Assembly: GCA_021296095.1 (NCBI GenBank) | Contig: JAGWBB010000041.1 | Coordinates: 1-39,473, forward strand | Direction: 5' to 3' | Length of the DNA stretch: 39,473 nucleotides | From: Desulfurellaceae bacterium | Lineage (GTDB): Bacteria > Desulfobacterota > Binatia > Bin18 | In this document: piece after piece, positions 32,013-39,473 of the stretch | Position numbering within the stretch: position 1 is the first letter of the stretch | Layout of the letters: every line of letters begins with the position of its first letter | Made by a program: the position numbers and the translations under genes | The notes under the pieces: model-generated | The model's database searches: none | Seen by the model: the letters and a program-made list of their open reading frames with translations, nothing else | What the model was told of the DNA's origin: nothing

Positions 32013-33098
32013 TCAGCGTGCCGCGGCCTTGAGCCGGGGCATGATCTGTTTGGCAAACAGCTCCTGGGTCTTGAGCGCCTTCCACAGCTCCGTTCCGCCG
32101 TAGTGGCTCATGATGATGAGTTCATGGAAGCGGAACTCTTCCCACAGGTCGAGCAGCTGCTGGCCGACCTGCTGCGGGGTGCCGACGTACACAATGCCGG
32201 CTTCGATCAGCTCTTGATATGACAGCTCCCGCAGCCGCGGAAAATCCTCCGCAGCATAAAAGGCATAGCCCGCATCAATCAGGCGTTGTTTGTCTTGCGG
32301 ACTGTGGTGGGCCAGCGAATCCATGGGTGAGACGTTGAACTTCACAAAGTTTCGCACAACCGGTTCCGCTTCACGGTGCGCCCGGTCCTCGTCCTCGTCG
32401 AGGTAAATCGCCTTCACATAGCCGAGGCACGGCGTCGTGCCAGCCGCCTTGCAGGCGTTCAGATAGAAGGCCGCCGGTTCCTTGAAGACAAAAGACGGCG
32501 CCGGTCCGCCGACGGTCACGCCCCAGCCGCTGTCGGCCGCGCGCTGAAACCATTTTGTGCTGGTCCCGAGCTGGAAGATTTTCGGGTGCGGTTGCTGGAG
32601 CGGTTTAGGGACCACGGACAGATCCCTGACGGTGTAATACCTGCCGTCGTAGGAGAACCTGTCCTGGGTCCAGGCCAGGAGCAGGATGTCGAGCGCTTCG
32701 ACGTAACGTTCCTGATTTTCCTCCAGCCTGATATTGGCCGGCTCGTTCAGCCAGGCATGGCCGCGCCCGACTCCACACTCGAGCCGTCCGTGCGTCAGGA
32801 TGTCGGCCTGGGCGATCTCGCCGGCCAGCACCATCGGATTATGCAGCGGCAGGGTATGACACAGGGTCCGAAAGCGCAGCCGGCGGGTCCGCTGAGCCAG
32901 GCTGCAAAACAGCGCCAGCGGATTGGGATTAATGGCAAACTGCTCAAAAAACGGATGTTCAAGAGCCGTAAACAGATCGAATCCACGCTCGTCGGCGTGC
33001 TCGCCGAGTCGCAGCACGTCGTATATCATCTCCGCATGGTCCCTGCCCGGTGGGCACTGAATCTCGGTGTAGGTCCCAAAACGCAGGGGCGGGGTCAT
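32013..33098 (-). CDS. LLM-class flavin-dependent oxidoreductase (FMN type)
   Basis: The 361-residue luciferase-like protein begins LRFGTYTEIQCPPG, with LGEHADERGFDLFTALEHPFFEQFAINPNPLALFCSLAQRTRRLRFRTLCHTLPLHNPMVLAGEIAQADILTHGRLECGVGRGH and KPLQQPHPKIFQLGTSTKWFQRAADSGWG. It resembles the alkanal-monooxygenase-like branch, as does the 21861 gene, rather than the F420 branch. ATG 33096-33098 follows AAGGAG by 5 nt. It lies 41 nt downstream of the acetamidase gene, so the two may be cotranscribed. Confidence 0.92.
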   Translation of the reverse strand: MTPPLRFGTYTEIQCPPGRDHAEMIYDVLRLGEHADERGFDLFTALEHPFFEQFAINPNPLALFCSLAQRTRRLRFRTLCHTLPLHNPMVLAGEIAQADILTHGRLECGVGRGHAWLNEPANIRLEENQERYVEALDILLLAWTQDRFSYDGRYYTVRDLSVVPKPLQQPHPKIFQLGTSTKWFQRAADSGWGVTVGGPAPSFVFKEPAAFYLNACKAAGTTPCLGYVKAIYLDEDEDRAHREAEPVVRNFVKFNVSPMDSLAHHSPQDKQRLIDAGYAFYAAEDFPRLRELSYQELIEAGIVYVGTPQQVGQQLLDLWEEFRFHELIIMSHYGGTELWKALKTQELFAKQIMPRLKAAAR

Positions 33099-33139
33099 CG
33101 GAACTCCTTGTGACCGGCAGAGCGAAGGCGTGGCTGAGC

Positions 33140-34264
33140 TTAGTCAAAAATGTCGAGCGGCAAAAAGGCCGACACCACAAAGTTCGGCACATCCACCACC
33201 TCGCTGATCTTCAGATCGACCGCCACACTGCAAATGGCGTAGGCCTGCTGGCGGGTATAGCCGTACTCGGCCATCAGATGATCGATCATGTTCAGCAGCG
33301 CGTTCCTGGCCGCCAGGCTGGCGTCCTCGGCCCGGGCCTGGCCGTCACGGGTCGTACACTGGCCGGTGGTGGCAAAAAAGCGCCGGGGTGCGGCCATCTC
33401 GGGCGTGGTGAAGTACTCGCTGCGGGAGAACTGCACATCGTTGATCTGACGCTCGGCCGCGACCTGTTTGAGCAGGCTGAAAGAACAGTAACAGGTCGCC
33501 GCCATTTCCACCGCCGTGCCGCAACACTCGCCGTCGCCCTGGGCAAAATGCGCGTCGCCAACCGAAAACAGGCCACCGGGCACGTAGACGGGAATCCGCA
33601 GCAGCGTGCCTGCGGTCAGCTGCTTGATATCGACGTTGCCGCCGGTCTCGTGGGGCGCGATCGTCCGCATGGCGCGGCCGGCCAGCCCGCCATCAGCCGG
33701 AATCGCACCGGCCGTTTCGGGCAGCAGCACCATTCCGCCGCGACCGGCCAGCTCGGTCTCGCGGCTGTTGATACGCTCCAGCAGCTCGTGCGAGGGCGCA
33801 ACACCCATCACCCCCATGAACGGTGCGCCCGGGATGCGGACTCGGGGCAGATCCTCAGACGTGGCCGCGCCGTCGGCAATCGTCCAGCGCACGATATGGG
33901 GTTCGGGAAACACATCGCGCAGAAACCCAAAGCCCACCGCCTGGACGGTGAAGCCGAAGGGCTGCGGCTCAATGTCCCGGATCGTCACCTCAAGCAAATC
34001 GCCGGGCTCGGCGCCGCTGATATAGACCGGCCCGGTCAGCGGATGAACCACATTCAGGTCGATCCTGCCCACATCTTCGGTCCCTGAGTCGGGCTGTAGC
34101 TGGCCATCAAAGGCGTCGCGGGTTTCCAGGCCAACCACCTGACCGGGCTCAACCGTGGCCACCGGCGGAATGTCGGGGTGCCAGCGGTTATGGCCGGTGT
34201 GGGGCTCCTGACTGAGCGATTTGGTCCGGTCAATCGCAATATAGACATCGGCTGTTGGGGCCAT
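33140..34264 (-). CDS. acetamidase/formamidase family protein
   Basis: The 374-residue product fits the FmdA/AmdA family, metal-dependent amidases that release ammonia from formamide or acetamide. It has HNRWHPDIPPVATVEPGQVVGLETRDAFDGQ near the N-terminus, LNVVHPLTGPVYISGAEPGDLLEV, the PGGLFSVGDAHFAQGDGECCGTAVEMAA block with likely catalytic or metal residues Asp and His, and the C-terminal GYTRQQAYAICSVAVDLKISEVVDVPN. ATG 34262-34264 follows GGGGGAG. It is the first gene of a minus-strand unit with the LLM gene, divergent from the CoA-transferase at 34492. Actual substrate is not certain. Confidence 0.93.
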   Translation of the reverse strand: MAPTADVYIAIDRTKSLSQEPHTGHNRWHPDIPPVATVEPGQVVGLETRDAFDGQLQPDSGTEDVGRIDLNVVHPLTGPVYISGAEPGDLLEVTIRDIEPQPFGFTVQAVGFGFLRDVFPEPHIVRWTIADGAATSEDLPRVRIPGAPFMGVMGVAPSHELLERINSRETELAGRGGMVLLPETAGAIPADGGLAGRAMRTIAPHETGGNVDIKQLTAGTLLRIPVYVPGGLFSVGDAHFAQGDGECCGTAVEMAATCYCSFSLLKQVAAERQINDVQFSRSEYFTTPEMAAPRRFFATTGQCTTRDGQARAEDASLAARNALLNMIDHLMAEYGYTRQQAYAICSVAVDLKISEVVDVPNFVVSAFLPLDIFD

Positions 34265-34283
34265 ACGCTCTCCCCCTTTGGCT

Positions 34284-34336
34284 AAAGAGTAAACGTGTCA
34301 ACATGTTCATGTGGCTGGAGGACACGTTTACTCTTT
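34284..34336. repeat. 16-bp inverted repeat, copy 1, upstream of the amidase
   Basis: AAAGAGTAAACGTGTC (34284-34299) and GACACGTTTACTCTTT (34321-34336) are exact inverses around a 21-nt loop with AACATGTT inside. A second, shorter copy is at 34434. The element lies 20 nt upstream of the amidase ATG on the minus strand. Stem ends are A/T-rich with flanking T5, so it could also act as an intrinsic terminator or attenuator. Confidence 0.8.
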
Positions 34337-34433
34337 TTGGAATGTCTTGCCTTCTTAGCCCGCTTTGGCGGCCAAGGATAGGCCGCCGTTCGTCTTGCCC
34401 TTCCGGCCCGAGTTGATATACACCAGCCCCAGC

Positions 34434-34477
34434 AAAAGAGTAAACGTGTCAACATGTTCATGTGGTTTTACTCTTTT
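34434..34477. repeat. inverted repeat copy 2, upstream of the CoA-transferase
   Basis: Sequence from AAAAGAGTAAACGTGTC through ATGTGG repeats copy 1, then 12 bases (CTGGAGGACACG) are missing and TTTACTCTTTTTGG resumes. The stem is therefore cut to 11 bp (AAAAGAGTAAA/TTTACTCTTTT). It ends 14 nt before the CoA-transferase ATG. A 97-nt spacer separates the two copies. Confidence 0.8.
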
Positions 34478-34491
34478 TGGCAGGAGGGACT

Positions 34492-35718
34492 ATGAAGCCA
34501 CTCGAACATCTGCGCGTCCTCGACCTGACCCGTTTTCTGGCCGGTCCGTACTGCACCCTGTTGCTGGGCGGCTTGGGCGCCGAGGTCATAAAAGTCGAAC
34601 CCCCGGGCAAGGGTGAAGGCCACCGCGACCGTCCGCCCTACGCCGGTCCTCGGGGCGCCAGCCTGAGCAAGCAGACCGAGGACGACATCGGCCTGATGGT
34701 CCTGCATCGGGCCCGTAATAAAAAGAGCGTGACGCTCAACCTGCGTTCGGCTCAGGGCGTCGAGCTGTTCAAGCAGCTGTGCCGCAAGGCCGATGTCGTG
34801 GTCGAGAATTACTCGCCCGGCACCCTGGACAAGATGGGCCTGAGCTTTGCCAGCCTGCGGGAGGTCAACCCGCGGCTCATTGTGTGCTCCATCTCGGGTT
34901 TTGGTCAGACCGGCCCGTACAGCGAATGGCGGGCCTACGATCCGATCATTCAGGCCATGGGCGGGATTAACAGCGTGACCGGTTTTCCCGACCGCCAGCC
35001 GGTCCGCTGCGGGGCGGCCATCAGCGATACCACAGCGCCCCTGTTCGGGGTCATCGGCATCCTGTCAGCCCTCCAGCAACGTGACAAAACCGGCCGCGGC
35101 GAGTGGGTCGATATCTCGATGCAGGACGGGACTTTCTTCTTCCTGCCCGAGCTGGTCGAGTACCTGAACGCCGGGGAAATTCCGGTCCGGCGCGGCAACT
35201 CGCACATCGGCGGGGCGCCGTTCAACGTCTACGACGCCTCGGACGGCCACGTGTCGGTGTGCGCCGTCACCGCCCGTGGCTGGGAGAACTGTCTGCGGGC
35301 CATCGGCCGGGAAGACCTCAAGGACGACCCCCGCTATTCCCACCTGTCGAACCGGGTCAAAAACCGCGCCGAGGTTGACCAGCTCATGCAGGACTGGATG
35401 GCTCAGCATACGGTGGCCGAGGCGGTCCAAATCCTGCAAGCGCACGAGGTGCCCTCCAGCCCGGTGCTGGATCCCCAACAGCTCCTGGAAGACGAACATC
35501 TGGCCGCCCGAGGCATGGTCGTGCCCCTGTCGCATCCGACCCACGGCCCGATGCCGGGCGTCAAGGGCTTTGGCATGCCGATCACGTTTGTCGAAAACCC
35601 GGTGCAGTTCGACCAGCCGGCGCCGGAACTGGGCGCGCATAACGCCGAGGTATACGGCCAGCTGCTGGGTCTGGCCGACGCCCGGCTGCAAGCGCTGAAA
35701 GACCAAGGGGTTATTTGA
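34492..35718 (+). CDS. CaiB/BaiF family CoA-transferase
   Basis: This 408-residue class III CoA-transferase has HLRVLDLTRFLAGPYCTLLLGGLGAEVIKVEPPGKG at residues 6-41, NKKSVTLNLRS, VVVENYSPGTLDKMG, and AISDTTAP with the candidate nucleophile Asp179. The C-terminus has LGAHNAEVYGQLLG. ATG 34492 follows GGAGG by 4 nt. It leads an operon with the cupin and PLP dehydratase genes (gaps of 15 and 6 nt). The combination of CoA transfer with a hydroxy-amino-acid dehydratase suggests small-acid metabolism; the substrate is unknown. Confidence 0.93.
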   Translation: MKPLEHLRVLDLTRFLAGPYCTLLLGGLGAEVIKVEPPGKGEGHRDRPPYAGPRGASLSKQTEDDIGLMVLHRARNKKSVTLNLRSAQGVELFKQLCRKADVVVENYSPGTLDKMGLSFASLREVNPRLIVCSISGFGQTGPYSEWRAYDPIIQAMGGINSVTGFPDRQPVRCGAAISDTTAPLFGVIGILSALQQRDKTGRGEWVDISMQDGTFFFLPELVEYLNAGEIPVRRGNSHIGGAPFNVYDASDGHVSVCAVTARGWENCLRAIGREDLKDDPRYSHLSNRVKNRAEVDQLMQDWMAQHTVAEAVQILQAHEVPSSPVLDPQQLLEDEHLAARGMVVPLSHPTHGPMPGVKGFGMPITFVENPVQFDQPAPELGAHNAEVYGQLLGLADARLQALKDQGVI

Positions 35719-35733
35719 GAAAGGAGTCTCACC

Positions 35734-36072
35734 ATGGGTTTGTTCCGACTCTACACCGGTGCCGACGGTCAGTCGCACTTTGAAGACCAGAGTCTGGCCT
35801 CACACCCCGAGCTGACCGAGGCGCAAAACGCTTCGCGCATCTTTTTTGCCGAGATGGCCCCCGGCCGGTTCATCGACTGGCACCCGGCGCCCCGTCGGCA
35901 GTATGTCATCATTCTGTCCGGCGAGCTGGAGATCGGCCTGGGCGACGGCACCACGCGCCGCTTCGGTCCGGGCGACGCGCGCCTGGTTGAGGACACGACC
36001 GGCCAGGGCCACACCACGCGGGCGGTGAGCGACACCCCGGTCGTGACTGCGGTCGTGCCCCTGGGTGATTAG
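35734..36072 (+). CDS. small cupin-fold protein
   Basis: The 112-residue single cupin has the two-motif pattern in reduced form: DWHPAPRRQYVIILSGELEIGLGDG (motif 1) and FGPGDARLVEDTTGQGHTTRAV (motif 2 with PGD and His). Some of the usual His ligands of motif 1 are replaced (HPAPRRQYV), so metal binding is doubtful. Such proteins act as small enzymes or sensors. ATG 35734 follows AAAGGAG. It is cotranscribed with the flanking genes. Confidence 0.87.
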   Translation: MGLFRLYTGADGQSHFEDQSLASHPELTEAQNASRIFFAEMAPGRFIDWHPAPRRQYVIILSGELEIGLGDGTTRRFGPGDARLVEDTTGQGHTTRAVSDTPVVTAVVPLGD

Positions 36073-36078
36073 CCAGGC

Positions 36079-37023
36079 ATGAGACCCAGCCTGACCGATA
36101 TCCGCGCTGCCGCCGACCGCATCCGTCGCCATATCCACCGCACGCCGGTTCTCAGCTGTGCCGGCGTCGACCGGATTGTCGGCGCCCGGCTGTTCTTCAA
36201 GTGCGAGAATTTCCAGAAAGTGGGCGCGTTCAAGATTCGCGGGGCGACCAACGCGGTCCTGTCGCTCAATGAGCGGGCCGCAGCCGCCGGCGTCGCCACC
36301 CACTCCTCCGGCAACCACGCTGCGGCCCTGGCCCTGGCCGCCCGACTGCGGGGGGTGCCCGCCTATGTGGTCATGCCCGACACTGCTCCGCAGGTGAAAA
36401 AGGAGGCGGTCGCCGGCTATGGGGCGCAGATCACGTTTTGTGCTCCGACGCTTGAGGCCCGGGAAGCCGGGCTGGCCCGGATCGTGGCCGAAACCGGCGC
36501 GGTGTTTATTCCGCCGTATAACGACGAACGCATTATCGCCGGACAGGCGACCGCAGCCCTGGAACTGCTCGCAGACATACCCGACCTCGACCTGATTCTG
36601 ACCCCGGTCGGCGGGGGCGGTCTGGTCAGCGGAACGGCGCTGACAGTCCGCAGCCTGTCCCCACCTACCCGGGTGATCGCCGCCGAACCCAGGGGCGCGG
36701 ACGACGCCTACCGGTCGTTCCGGGCCGGCCACATCATTCCGTCGGTCAATCCCCAGACCATTGCCGACGGGCTGTTGACCTCGCTGGGCGACAAGACCTT
36801 TGCCATCATTCGGGACTGTGTGGACGATATTGTGACCGTCGAGGAGGCCGACATCGTCCGGGCCATGCGGCTGATCTGGGAGCGGATGAAAATCATCGTC
36901 GAGCCCTCGGCTGCGGTCCCGCTTGGCGCGCTGCTGGGCCGGTCGGTCGGGGTGCGGGGCAAGCGGGTGGCGATTATCTTGTCGGGCGGCAATGTCGATC
37001 TGGCCCGCCTGCCCTTTTCGTGA
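36079..37023 (+). CDS. PLP-dependent threonine/serine dehydratase-like enzyme
   Basis: The 314-residue fold-type II PLP enzyme has the Schiff-base Lys52 in VGAFKIRGA, SSGNHAAALALAA (75-87) binding substrate carboxylate, the glycine-rich phosphate loop PVGGGGLVSG (176-185), and EPSAAVPLGALL near the end. There is no C-terminal ACT-like regulatory domain, so it resembles serine racemase, catabolic threonine dehydratase and hydroxy-aspartate dehydratase. Reaction is likely loss of water and ammonia from a beta-hydroxy amino acid. ATG 36079 starts 6 nt after the cupin stop. Exact substrate is not fixed. Confidence 0.92.
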   Translation: MRPSLTDIRAAADRIRRHIHRTPVLSCAGVDRIVGARLFFKCENFQKVGAFKIRGATNAVLSLNERAAAAGVATHSSGNHAAALALAARLRGVPAYVVMPDTAPQVKKEAVAGYGAQITFCAPTLEAREAGLARIVAETGAVFIPPYNDERIIAGQATAALELLADIPDLDLILTPVGGGGLVSGTALTVRSLSPPTRVIAAEPRGADDAYRSFRAGHIIPSVNPQTIADGLLTSLGDKTFAIIRDCVDDIVTVEEADIVRAMRLIWERMKIIVEPSAAVPLGALLGRSVGVRGKRVAIILSGGNVDLARLPFS

Positions 37024-37097
37024 GCGCTGCGACTAGGGCCTCAGACGCGGGTTGGTTACACTACAGACAGCCGTTGTCACCGCAGGAGAAGACGCTC

Positions 37098-37139
37098 ATG
37101 CTACTCTTCCACAATCTGCCAGTGAGGAAGACGCGATGA
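37098..37139 (+). CDS. 13-residue upstream ORF (MLLFHNLPVRKTR)
   Basis: ATG 37098 follows AGGAG by 9 nt and runs 13 codons to TGA 37137-37139, which overlaps the ATG of the binding-protein gene (ATGA). The arrangement suggests a leader ORF that couples translation to the following gene. It could also be chance, since the SD is the only evidence. Confidence 0.35.
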   Translation: MLLFHNLPVRKTR

Positions 37140-38393
37140 TGAAGCTGGTGCGGCGTTTGGCTTCTCACTTGATCCCCTCCCCTCTTACGATGGTTGCAGG
37201 GTTACTGCTGGCAACCTTTGGCATGGCCTGTCTGGACGGGCAGGATGCCCCCGAGCCAAATGACGGCGGAAGGGGAATGCATACGCCGCACCCGGCAACG
37301 GCGCAGGAAGAAGGCCACGAGGACCCCGGGGTTTCCGACGACCACGTCCTTTTTGGTCAATCTGCCGCGTTCACCGGGCCTGCCCGGGAATTGGGCAAGG
37401 CGATGCGCCTGGGAATTGAGGCGGCATTCCACGAGGCCAATCAGGCAGGAGGCGTCCATGGCCGCGAACTGAAGCTCAGGGCGTTGGATGACGGCTATGA
37501 AAGCGACTTTGCCGCTTCCAACACGCAACGGTTGATTGAGAATGAAAGGGTATTCGCGCTGATCGGAGCGGTGGGCACACCCACGGCCCGCGCTGCATCA
37601 CCGCTGGCCCAGGCTGCCGGGGTGCCCTTCCTGGCTCCGTTCACGGGGGCCGAGTTCTTGCGCGACCGCGAGTTGGACAATGTGCTCAACGTCCGGGCCT
37701 CGTACTACCAGGAAACCGAGGAGATGGTGGCGCGTCTCACCGAGGACCTGGAGATCACCCGCGTTGCCGTCTTCTACCAGGATGATTCCTTCGGCTTGAA
37801 TGGACTGGAGGGCACACGATTGGCACTGGAGCGCCGGGGCCTGGAGCCGGTAGCGGCCTCGCACTACCCACGCAATACCCGTGCCGTGAAGGGAGCAGCG
37901 CTCAAAATCACCGCGGCCAATCCGGAAGCGGTGATCCTGATTGGCTCCTACAAGCCGGTGGTCAAGACCATAGAATTGGTGCGGCGGGAGCTGGACCCGG
38001 TGTTCATGACGGTCTCCTTCGTGGGGAGCAACGCTTTGGCGAACGAGTTGGGGCCCGACGGGGCCGGCGTGTACGTTACGCGAAAACATCCCCGTGGTAG
38101 CTCGATACCACAGCGCCCTCTCCGAGTACGCCCCCCAGGCGGAGCCCGGCTTCGTTTCGCTGGAAGGGTATCTGGCCGGACGCCTGGCCGTCGCCGGCCT
38201 CAAAGCCTGCGGCCCCGACCTGAGTCGAGAGTGCCTTCTCCACGCGGTGCGAGATGCCGGCACCATTGAAATCGACGGCATGCAGCTCAAGTACGGGCCG
38301 GACGATAACCAGGGCTCCGACGCCGTGTTCTTGACCGTGATTGCTACGGACGGCAACTACCACAGGGTCGAAAAACTCAGAGGCTCGTACTAA
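37136..38393 (+). pseudogene. ABC substrate-binding protein (LivJ/Leu-Ile-Val-type), frameshifted
   Basis: Frame 1 (37136 to about 38080) gives a signal or lipoprotein-like N-terminus (LVRRLASHLI...GLLLATFGMAC), then the periplasmic-binding type I fold: VLFGQSAAFTGPARELGKAMRLGIEAAFHEANQAGGVHGRELKLRALDDGYE, FALIGAVGTPTARAASPLA and AGVYVT. The continuation (PVVARYHSALSEYAPQAEPGFVSLEGYLAGRLAV ... VFLTVIATDGNYHRVEKLRGSY) is in the next frame from about 38085 to the stop at 38393. Normally about 8-10 residues lie between VYVT and PVV; here almost none remain, so a short deletion with frameshift near 38078-38085 is likely, not a simple one-base error. Unless corrected, the gene yields a product with a foreign C-terminus (stop at 38269). 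Confidence 0.85.
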
Positions 38394-38428
38394 AGACCTC
38401 TCAAACGGCACCTGCGGAGAACCTCAAG

Positions 38429-39473
38429 ATGTCCCTGGAAGGCTTCTCGCTCCAAGCGATAGCGGATCTGTTCGGATTCGGTGAGCACACGCATGAACTG
38501 CACCAATCGCTGTTGACTCTCGGGATGCTCATCATCGTTGCCAAGTTGGCCGAGGGCGTTTTTCGCAGGCTGCGGTTGAACTCCATCATCGCCTATGCGG
38601 CGACAGGGATGTTCCTTGGGCCGGTCCTGGAACTGACCGGCGTCTGGTGGATTGAGCCTTCGCTGCACCTCGAGCTGGTTTTGGCTCTGGGTGTGTTCAT
38701 TTTTTTCTTCCTCATCGGCCTGGACGAAGTGGATATCTCCAGTTTCATGTCGTCCCTCAGAGGCCATTACTTCCTCGCGGCCGTACTGTCCGTGATCGTG
38801 TCACTCAGTATTTCGATGCTGGTCACCACCGATGTCGTTTTCGATTTCGGACTGAAACTGAATTTCACCGAGTCGCTGGCCTTGGCCGGCGTGCTGTCGA
38901 TGACCAGTCTGGGCATCGTGGCCAAAGTGCTGACGGACGGCGGGTATCTGAAACAGCCGGTTGGACTGCAAATTTTCACGGTGGTGATCATCGCCGAGTT
39001 GATTACCCTTCTGCTGATCGGCTTCAGCATCGGCGAACACGCCCACCAGGTTTCGCCTGTCGGCATACTGATTTTGCTGGGCAAGGTTGCCGGTTTTTCG
39101 GTGGTAACCTGGGTCTTGTCGTCGCGGGTGCTGCCGCCGGTGGTAGCGCTGTTGCAGCGGGTGATCCAGGTGCCGCAACTCTCCCTGGGTTTGCTGCTCG
39201 GCATGCTCTTCCTGATAGTGTACGGCGCGGAAGCGGTGGGACTCCACGGCTCACTGGGCGCTCTACTGTTCGGGGCGTCGCTGTCGAACCTGCCCTACCA
39301 AGTGCAGCGGGAGATCATCCCGGGGATTCGCAGCGTGGCCGAGGGATTTTTCGTGCCCCTCTTCTTTGCTTCCGCCGGATTGAGCTTCAGCTTCACCTTC
39401 GTAACCTTGCCGCTGGAGGCCATGGCGGGGTTGGCGCTGATCCCATTGCTCGGCAACTTCACCGGCGCTTTCA
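38429..39473 (+). CDS. CPA2-type Na+/H+ (K+/H+) antiporter, cut at window end
   Basis: The reading frame from ATG 38429 stays open to the window end (348 codons). Hydrophobic segments follow the cation:proton antiporter layout: LTLGMLIIVAKLAEGVFRRLRLNSIIAYAATGMFLGPVLEL near residues 30-70, LVLALGVFIFFFLIGLDEVD, AGVLSMTSLGIVAKVL, FTVVIIAELITLLLIG, and LHGSLGALLFGASLSNLP. In CPA2 exchangers the motif SxTSxG-like segment and Asp/Glu of TM5-6 carry ions; here MTSLG and VIIAE are seen. Typical proteins are 380-420 residues or longer with regulatory domains, so about 40 or more residues lie outside. It starts 35 nt after the binding-protein gene. Confidence 0.88.
   Translation, partial: MSLEGFSLQAIADLFGFGEHTHELHQSLLTLGMLIIVAKLAEGVFRRLRLNSIIAYAATGMFLGPVLELTGVWWIEPSLHLELVLALGVFIFFFLIGLDEVDISSFMSSLRGHYFLAAVLSVIVSLSISMLVTTDVVFDFGLKLNFTESLALAGVLSMTSLGIVAKVLTDGGYLKQPVGLQIFTVVIIAELITLLLIGFSIGEHAHQVSPVGILILLGKVAGFSVVTWVLSSRVLPPVVALLQRVIQVPQLSLGLLLGMLFLIVYGAEAVGLHGSLGALLFGASLSNLPYQVQREIIPGIRSVAEGFFVPLFFASAGLSFSFTFVTLPLEAMAGLALIPLLGNFTGAF

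Noticed and set aside
34281-34480. CRISPR-like direct repeat with spacer
   Set aside because: Only two copies, of unequal length, each an inverted repeat with one 97-nt spacer; no cas genes.

Overview
The window is a GC-rich, densely coded 39.5-kb piece of a bacterial chromosome. It carries about 40 protein genes on both strands, with short intergenic gaps and clear Shine-Dalgarno (SD) sequences before most starts. Three CaiB/BaiF CoA-transferases, four luciferase-like (LLM) flavin oxidoreductases, two amidohydrolase-2 proteins, a D-aminoacylase-type amidohydrolase and a DUF1329 protein together suggest an uncultivated Gram-negative soil, marine or sponge-associated lineage of the Tectomicrobia / Binatota / former Deltaproteobacteria type. 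That placement is inferred from gene content only; no rRNA or tRNA gene is present to confirm it.

Left part (1-8650): a minus-strand pair of an SMP-30-like beta-propeller fragment and a CoA-transferase, then an acidic hypothetical protein. A 468-nt divergent gap (2690-3157) follows. It appears to encode a structured RNA carrying a 13-codon ORF with an almost perfect anti-SD complement and a branched terminator. Next is a minus-strand housekeeping/metabolic run: alpha/beta hydrolase, NTF2-like protein, two hot-dog dehydratase halves, 5-formyl-THF cyclo-ligase (which seems to need a CTG start), holA and a small coupled ORF.

Middle (8700-17000): a plus-strand set (SirB1/TPR protein, Nudix hydrolase, AI-2E-type permease) converges on a minus-strand operon. 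Its first gene reads through an in-frame TGA with a textbook bacterial SECIS hairpin (UGSC-type selenoprotein). It is followed by a 360-aa partner of unknown function and a YchF-like GTPase that has lost its DxxG motif. A DsbA-like protein, a CoA-transferase and an amidohydrolase follow.

Right-centre (17100-26400): a plus-strand series of a PLP decarboxylase, an NCS2 permease with a soluble C-terminal domain, a DUF1329 exported protein, an LLM oxidoreductase, an SSS symporter fused to two winged-helix-like domains, a second LLM enzyme and a VOC protein. The joining of transporters to catabolic oxidoreductases suggests uptake and breakdown of small organic compounds; the substrate is not visible.

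Right part (26400-39473): a D-aminoacylase-type amidohydrolase, LLM oxidoreductases, a DEAD-box helicase, an amidohydrolase, an acetamidase/formamidase divergent from a CoA-transferase-cupin-PLP dehydratase operon, then a frameshifted branched-chain-amino-acid-type binding protein and a CPA2 antiporter cut by the window edge. Several short palindromic or tandem repeats lie in the gaps: heptamers at 26434-26515, palindromes at 28279 and 29287, and paired inverted repeats at 34284 and 34434. No IS element, CRISPR array, tRNA or rRNA was seen.
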